64,000 nt of DNA, taken from contig MU270067.1 in assembly GCA_021432635.1 (NCBI GenBank), positions 62,001-126,000 on the forward strand, in the 5' to 3' direction. The first letter of the stretch is position 1; the number at the start of each line of letters is the position of its first letter. Origin of the DNA: Thozetella sp. PMI_491 (lineage: Eukaryota > Ascomycota > Sordariomycetes > Chaetosphaeriales > Chaetosphaeriaceae). Below the pieces are notes generated by a model. The model was given only the letters and a program-made list of their open reading frames with translations. It made no database searches and was not told the DNA's origin. Below, piece after piece: positions 60,007 to 64,000 of the stretch. A program made the position numbers and the translations under genes.

Positions 60007-61345
60007 ATGCAGGGCGGTCCGCAGCCAGGGCAGATGCCCATGCCCCCGCCGGGCCAGATGCCCTCCCCCGAGCAGATCGCCGCCATCCAGCGCCAGCTCG
60101 CCATCGACGCCGAGAAGCATGGCATGACGGTTCCGCAGTTCGTCGAGCACCTCAAGAAGCAGCACGCCGAGCAGCAGGCCAAGATGCGCGAGGCTATGCA
60201 GCAGCAGATGCAGCAGCAGCAGCAACAGGGGGGCCAGGCGCAACAGCAGCAGCAACAGCAGGCGCAACAGCAGCAAGGCCAACCCCAGCCGCAGCCTATC
60301 CTCCCCGGCCCCCCGAACCCGGTCGCGATTTCCTTGGCCAAGTTCCTGCGCAGCCAGACCCTCAAGCCGCGCACCGTCATCCTCAACGGGGAGCGCAAGG
60401 ACATGTTCAAAGGTAAGTCGCTTTGTACAGAGATGCGGCCCCGCAACTGCCCTTGGCAGGGTGACCACTCTAGGCTGACAAGCATACTCCAGTCAAGCGT
60501 GCGCTGCGAGTCCTCCAGTCGCCCGAGTACGAAAAGGCGCGCAAGAAGGACCCGTCCCTCCCGGAGATCACTGACCGTGCGTCGCTCGAGAACACGTTCA
60601 AGCTGCTCCCCATGTCGATGCTTGCGCTCCGCGTGAGCAAGATTGATCCGCATGAGGGCCACGACCACCCCCCCAAGAAGGGCAAGCGGGTCAAGGGACA
60701 GTGGACTGTCAAGATCGAACCCCAGCAGGAGGCCAAGGAGGAGCTCTACTACGTCTGGTTGTGGGAGGGAAGCCAGGTCATGCGCAAGGTCTACGCCGGT
60801 CTCGCGCTAGTTGCCATCTTCGCCGTCGTCCTGTATCCCCTGTGGCCCCTGTTCCTGCGCCAAGGAGTGTACTATCTCAGCTGGGGCTTCCTAGGCTTCC
60901 TAGGTCTGTTCTTCGCCATGGCAATCTTCCGGGTCATCTTATTCTGCGTCACTTACTTCGTGGCTTCGCCGGGCCTCTGGTTATTCCCGAATCTCTGGGA
61001 GGACGTGTCGGTGGTGGAAAGCTTCAAGCCCGTCTGGGCTTGGCACGAGGTGAGCGCTCCCGGCTAGGTCTGCTTGTCGCCACGGCGATATTTGATCGAA
61101 GCGTCTTGTCACTAAGCGTCTTGTCACTAACTCAAAATTTCCAGACCGCCGGCAAGAAGAAAAAGAAGAAGTCGTCTTCCAGCAAGGCCTCTGCCCACGC
61201 CCAAGCAACGTTCTCTGCTACCTCCGGACAGCCAGCCCCGGCTACGGCGACCACCACGGCGACCGACACCCAGATCAACACCGCGCAACCTCGGGGCGCT
61301 GCCTATGTGGCACCTAGGGTGGAGGAGATTGTGGACGATGAGTGA
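60007..61345 (+). CDS. SEC62: Sec62, ER protein-translocation subunit
   Basis: Three exons, 60007-60412, 60493-61049 and 61145-61345, encode 387 residues. Sec62 works with Sec63 and the Sec61 channel in post-translational import into the ER. The N-terminus has PSPEQIAAIQRQLAIDAEKH and GMTVPQFVEHLKK, then a Gln-rich tract of about 45 residues, then the Sec62 core: NPVAISLAKFLRSQTLKPRT, LNGERKDMFKVKRALRVLQS, LPEITDRASLENTFKLLPM, then YYVWLWEGSQ. Two membrane hairpin segments follow (YAGLALVAIFAVVLYPLWPL and SWGFLGFLGLFFAMAIFRVI), then the cytosolic end PNLWEDVSVVESFKPVWAWH and a Lys/Ser-rich tail ending EEIVDDE. Splices (GTAAGT/CCAG and GTGAGC/CCAG) keep the core intact. The Gln tract is coded mainly by CAG. 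Confidence 0.97.
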
Positions 61346-62739
61346 ACGGGCAATCTTTCGGCGTTGGCGCGTGGTCTTCAGGGTGTCTTCGGGTGGCATA
61401 TGGCATGGCTGCTGCGTAAATTGGAGCGTGTACAGTATAAAGTATAGGGGCATATTGGCAGTCCATATCCCGTCGCATGTACTACGGCGGCATTAAGAAG
61501 TTAAAACAACCGGGAGCTTGAGAAAGAGACAGCGAAAAGAAGGAAGAGGCGACAATAACGACTTTATTACCACTCGATATATGCCTTGAGCCATGAGCAG
61601 TTCGTAGGCGGTTCACCCTCGTGTGTACCGGAGGCGATAATTACGATGCTAGGCGGTTAGTCGCGGCCGGCGAGAAGAAACCCTCTATGTGAGTACTCAT
61701 CCTCATGTATGTATATCGGAGGCAGCGTTTCGTTTCGTTAGCCATGGAATGATGATGATTCTGCCTGGCGAGACTAATATAGATGGTTACTGTTTTATCC
61801 TGTAACAAGCGAAGAACATCTCAAGAGACAGCATATTATCATACCTCTGATTCCTTAACCATATCTAGATATACAAAGAGATAGAGTACAGCTGCGCTGG
61901 CGTTATGAACTAGGAATAGAATTAGCGTTGCTAAGATACGTCTAATAGTCATAATATACGCGGGGCCTTGTGTAAATATGGCGCCCTCCTCGTCCATGAT
62001 TAACAGCCTCGGGTATATTGCTTACTTCCACTGTCGCCTGTCCGTGACTATTCCAATCGATGTTTTGACGGTTCCCTCAAACCGAATCTAACATCCACCA
62101 ACTCTCCCTCTGGATCCCCAGAGGCTTCTCCGGCGTCTCCCTCAAGTCGAACCTGATATCCCCCAGAGTCTCTCTTCTGGATCCCCAGACTTCCCACTCC
62201 ATCGGAGTGATCAAATCAGAGTTCTTCCAATCTACCAGGTCTAAAATCAAGGTGACTCCGAAGCCATAGGCCTCTCCGGTGTCTCAGTCTTCCTCTTTCC
62301 CCGAGAACGCGCGGACGCTGAGCGCCAAGCACAGTACACTGCTACGCCGGGCCCCGGGACTGGGCAACCCAACATTGCAACATTCACCTACCGTCCCGTC
62401 TCATGCGACTCCGGCCTCTCTCTCAAGGGACATCAAAATTTACAGTGCCCAACCTTTCCAATCGGACAAAGCGAACCGGGTCAGAGTTCCATCAAGTTGC
62501 CAGGCCGGTAAGTCAAGCTCAAGTTAAGGTGACTCCGGGGTGAGAAGGAAGCCAACTTCTTCCTGAACGGACAACTTTTTTTTTATCAGTGCCCGACCTT
62601 TCCTAACTTTCCCAACCTTTCACGATAGACAAAGGGACCCGAGGCTTTCAAGGTTCTATTAAGCTGCTAGGTACACCACCATCCCTCATTACCCTCCGAA
62701 TTTTATCACCAAGCCCCAAACCCCCTCGCGAAGCGTCCC
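61346..62739. other. AT-richer repeat-bearing region
   Basis: After SEC62 the base composition shifts towards A+T (61500-62000) and no gene is seen. From 62074 the sequence is made of short diverged repeats. The change in composition and the many transition differences between repeat copies are compatible with repeat-induced point mutation, which is inferred only. Confidence 0.55.
62074..62680. repeat. diverged direct repeats
   Basis: A unit starting CCCTCAA and ending CTGGATCCCCAGA occurs at 62074 and again at 62139 (period about 65 bp), with differences mostly C/T or A/G. AAGGTGACTCCG occurs at 62249 and 62526. AGTGCCC(A/G)ACCTTTCC occurs at 62444 and 62588 and is followed in both by GACAAAG and a TTC(C/T)AT(C/T)AAG(T/C)TGC(C/T)AGG-like stretch. 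They sit directly beside the transposase remnant. Confidence 0.7.
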
Positions 62740-63505
62740 GCGATAGCTGCGCTGGCAAGCATCTACTCCAACTATATCAAGAAGGGGCATCTTATATTTA
62801 TTGGTCTTATATGTGTTATCCAAGATCAATACGTCGGGGTAAGCTTTAAAGTAAGCTAAAGAAGCTGGATAGGCAAATAGGATCGCCGTAATCTCGCCAG
62901 TACTCTCATTATACTGGATACGGCTCCAAAAGCCCTCGTTGTTGAGCTGGTTGGCTAAAGCATGGATTGGATTTTGGCCTTGATAGCTCTCATTCGTACG
63001 TTGGCCAGTCGGTTATAGATATCTTGCTGTATAGGGGTAGAATCAGAGGTTTGTCGTATATAATAAGGGAGGATATTTCTTGGCTTTACACCAGCATTAG
63101 ATAGCTTCGTGACTTCTTTTTGATCTCCTAGTTGTAGGCGACGGTGGATTGGATGAGCTAGTATATGGGGACTTGGCTCGTGGTTATGGATCGAGTGCCG
63201 TGGATCTGGTCGATATTTAAGAGTCTAGCTGGTCTTATCAAGAGCTTCCTTAGCCAGTATTGAGAACTGGCAACCAGTTCCATGTGTAGTTGTTTGTTGT
63301 TGACGGGGAGTAGCTGGTCTACTGGTTGGCTTCGTCGATCACAAGCATATATAACTACTTGCTTTCCAGAGTTCTCCTTACGAGACCGGCTAGTGGTGAA
63401 AGCGTATCCTTTGGTTGATGCCCATTGTTGATTGAACGAAGCAGCTCCTCTCGAGAGCTAAACTTGCCCTCGGGGGGGGAGATAGTCGGCTGGAAACAAA
63501 GCCAT
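62740..63505 (-). mobile_element. truncated, frameshifted MULE-type (Mutator-like) transposase
   Basis: Reading the minus strand from an ATG at 63505, successive frames give MALFPADYLPPP and GKFSSREELLRS, then GYAFTTSRSRKENSGKQVV and IYACDRR (a zinc-finger-like FAR1/WRKY-type N-domain), then TLKYRPDPRHSIHNHEPSPH, ILAHPIHRRLQLGDQKEV, NAGVKPRNILPYYIRQ and QQDIYNRLANVR. After a frame change come GQNPIHALANQLNNEGFWSR, LFAYPASLAYFKAYPDVLIL and DNTYKTNKYKMPLLDIVGVD. The last part matches the start of the MULE transposase domain, where the first catalytic Asp lies in D.TYKTN. Frame changes occur near 63475 (C-run), about 63280 and about 62994, and homology stops near 62740, so the catalytic core is lost. 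It is an inactive relic. Confidence 0.85.
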
Positions 63506-63795
63506 CTTGATCAAGCTCGTATAGCGTTGCTTAGTTTAAGATCCTTTACGCGACACATTTGCGTAGATATAGTGGATACCAGAGGAGGGGGAGGGTTTCA
63601 ACTGGTCCCTCCATATGGGGGATCCCAGGGTTAGGGTCCAGGCTTACGTAAATCGACTGGTCCGGTCGATGAGACCCCGGTCTAGGACATAACATCATCA
63701 TTATCATTAAGCATTTACTCTTGCCGTAAATCTATTCATCATGAGCATCTCTCGCGGTAGGTCGATCCTAGCCGTGAGTGCCAAGCCTTCCCGGC

Positions 63796-64000
63796 TTAGA
63801 CTTCAGACCCTTTCGCGCGCTGATAGTACCAGATGGCTTTGGATGCCTTGGCACAGTTGGACGAGCTGGCGTTGTTGATGGTAGCGTCGACTGGAACGCC
63901 CTGGCCGCGCTGGGGACGCCCGAAAGTATGGTAATAATACCAAACCTCAGTCAGCTGCGTGAAGCCGTTGTCGAGAGAGCCCTTGCCGGCCGCAGTGGTG
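63796..64000 (-). CDS. 3' end of an unidentified gene (partial)
   Basis: The last 67 codons of a minus-strand gene run off the right edge; the stop TAA is at 63798-63796. Readable parts are GKGSLDNGFTQLTEVWYYYH, FGRPQRGQGVPVDATINNAS, and the C-terminus CAKASKAIWYYQRAKGSEV. Codon use is GC-rich, like the intact genes and unlike the neighbouring repeats. I do not recognise the family; one NxS sequon would fit a secreted protein, but the N-terminus is outside the window. Confidence 0.6.
   Translation of the reverse strand, partial: TTAAGKGSLDNGFTQLTEVWYYYHTFGRPQRGQGVPVDATINNASSSNCAKASKAIWYYQRAKGSEV

Noticed and set aside
1-64000. Secondary-metabolite cluster, CRISPR array or phage-like system
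   Set aside because: No core synthase, repeat-spacer array or phage genes are present; the genes are eukaryotic, intron-bearing and functionally unrelated.

Overview
The window looks like nuclear DNA of a filamentous ascomycete, most likely a Sordariomycete near Sordariales/Chaetomiaceae. Genes are GC-rich and widely spaced. They carry short introns (54-80 nt is common) with GTRNGT-type donors and CTAAC/CTGAC-like branch points. The protein set is typical of Pezizomycotina: Xbp1-type APSES factor, GPI-anchored wall proteins, CE16 esterase, GH76 mannosidase. Exons were joined by hand from reading frame, donor and acceptor, so splice sites are predictions.

Layout. 0.5-12 kb: a Kex2-processed small secreted cysteine-rich protein (-), a GPI-anchored wall protein (+), a GH76 Dfg5/Dcw1-type mannosidase (+), histidinol-phosphate aminotransferase (-) with three TGACTC cores upstream, and a CE16 GDSL acetylesterase (+). 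13-26 kb: a poly-Gln/His SSXT (SS18-like) protein, a Gyp5-type TBC Rab-GAP and a reticulon, all (+). 27-32 kb: DNA topoisomerase II (-). 36.7-43.4 kb: Xbp1-like APSES factor (+), Cns1 Hsp90 co-chaperone (-) and an MFS transporter (-). 47-57.6 kb, all (-): an interrupted uncharacterised gene, inositol monophosphatase, a single-pass membrane protein, a membrane-anchored histidine acid phosphatase/phytase and a disordered protein. 60-61.3 kb: Sec62 (+). 61.3-64 kb: AT-richer DNA with diverged tandem repeats, a truncated frameshifted MULE-type transposase, and the 3' end of another gene (-).

The genes are mostly unrelated housekeeping loci. There is no biosynthetic cluster, CRISPR array or defence island. 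Looser themes are the cell surface (secreted protein, GPI protein, GH76, CE16) and ER/secretory functions (Sec62, reticulon, TBC Rab-GAP). The least explained items are the interrupted gene at 47.1-48.9 kb, the two divisible-by-three introns without in-frame stops, the membrane-anchored phytase with a Pho4-type site, and the decayed transposon at the right edge. No clearly new biological system was found.
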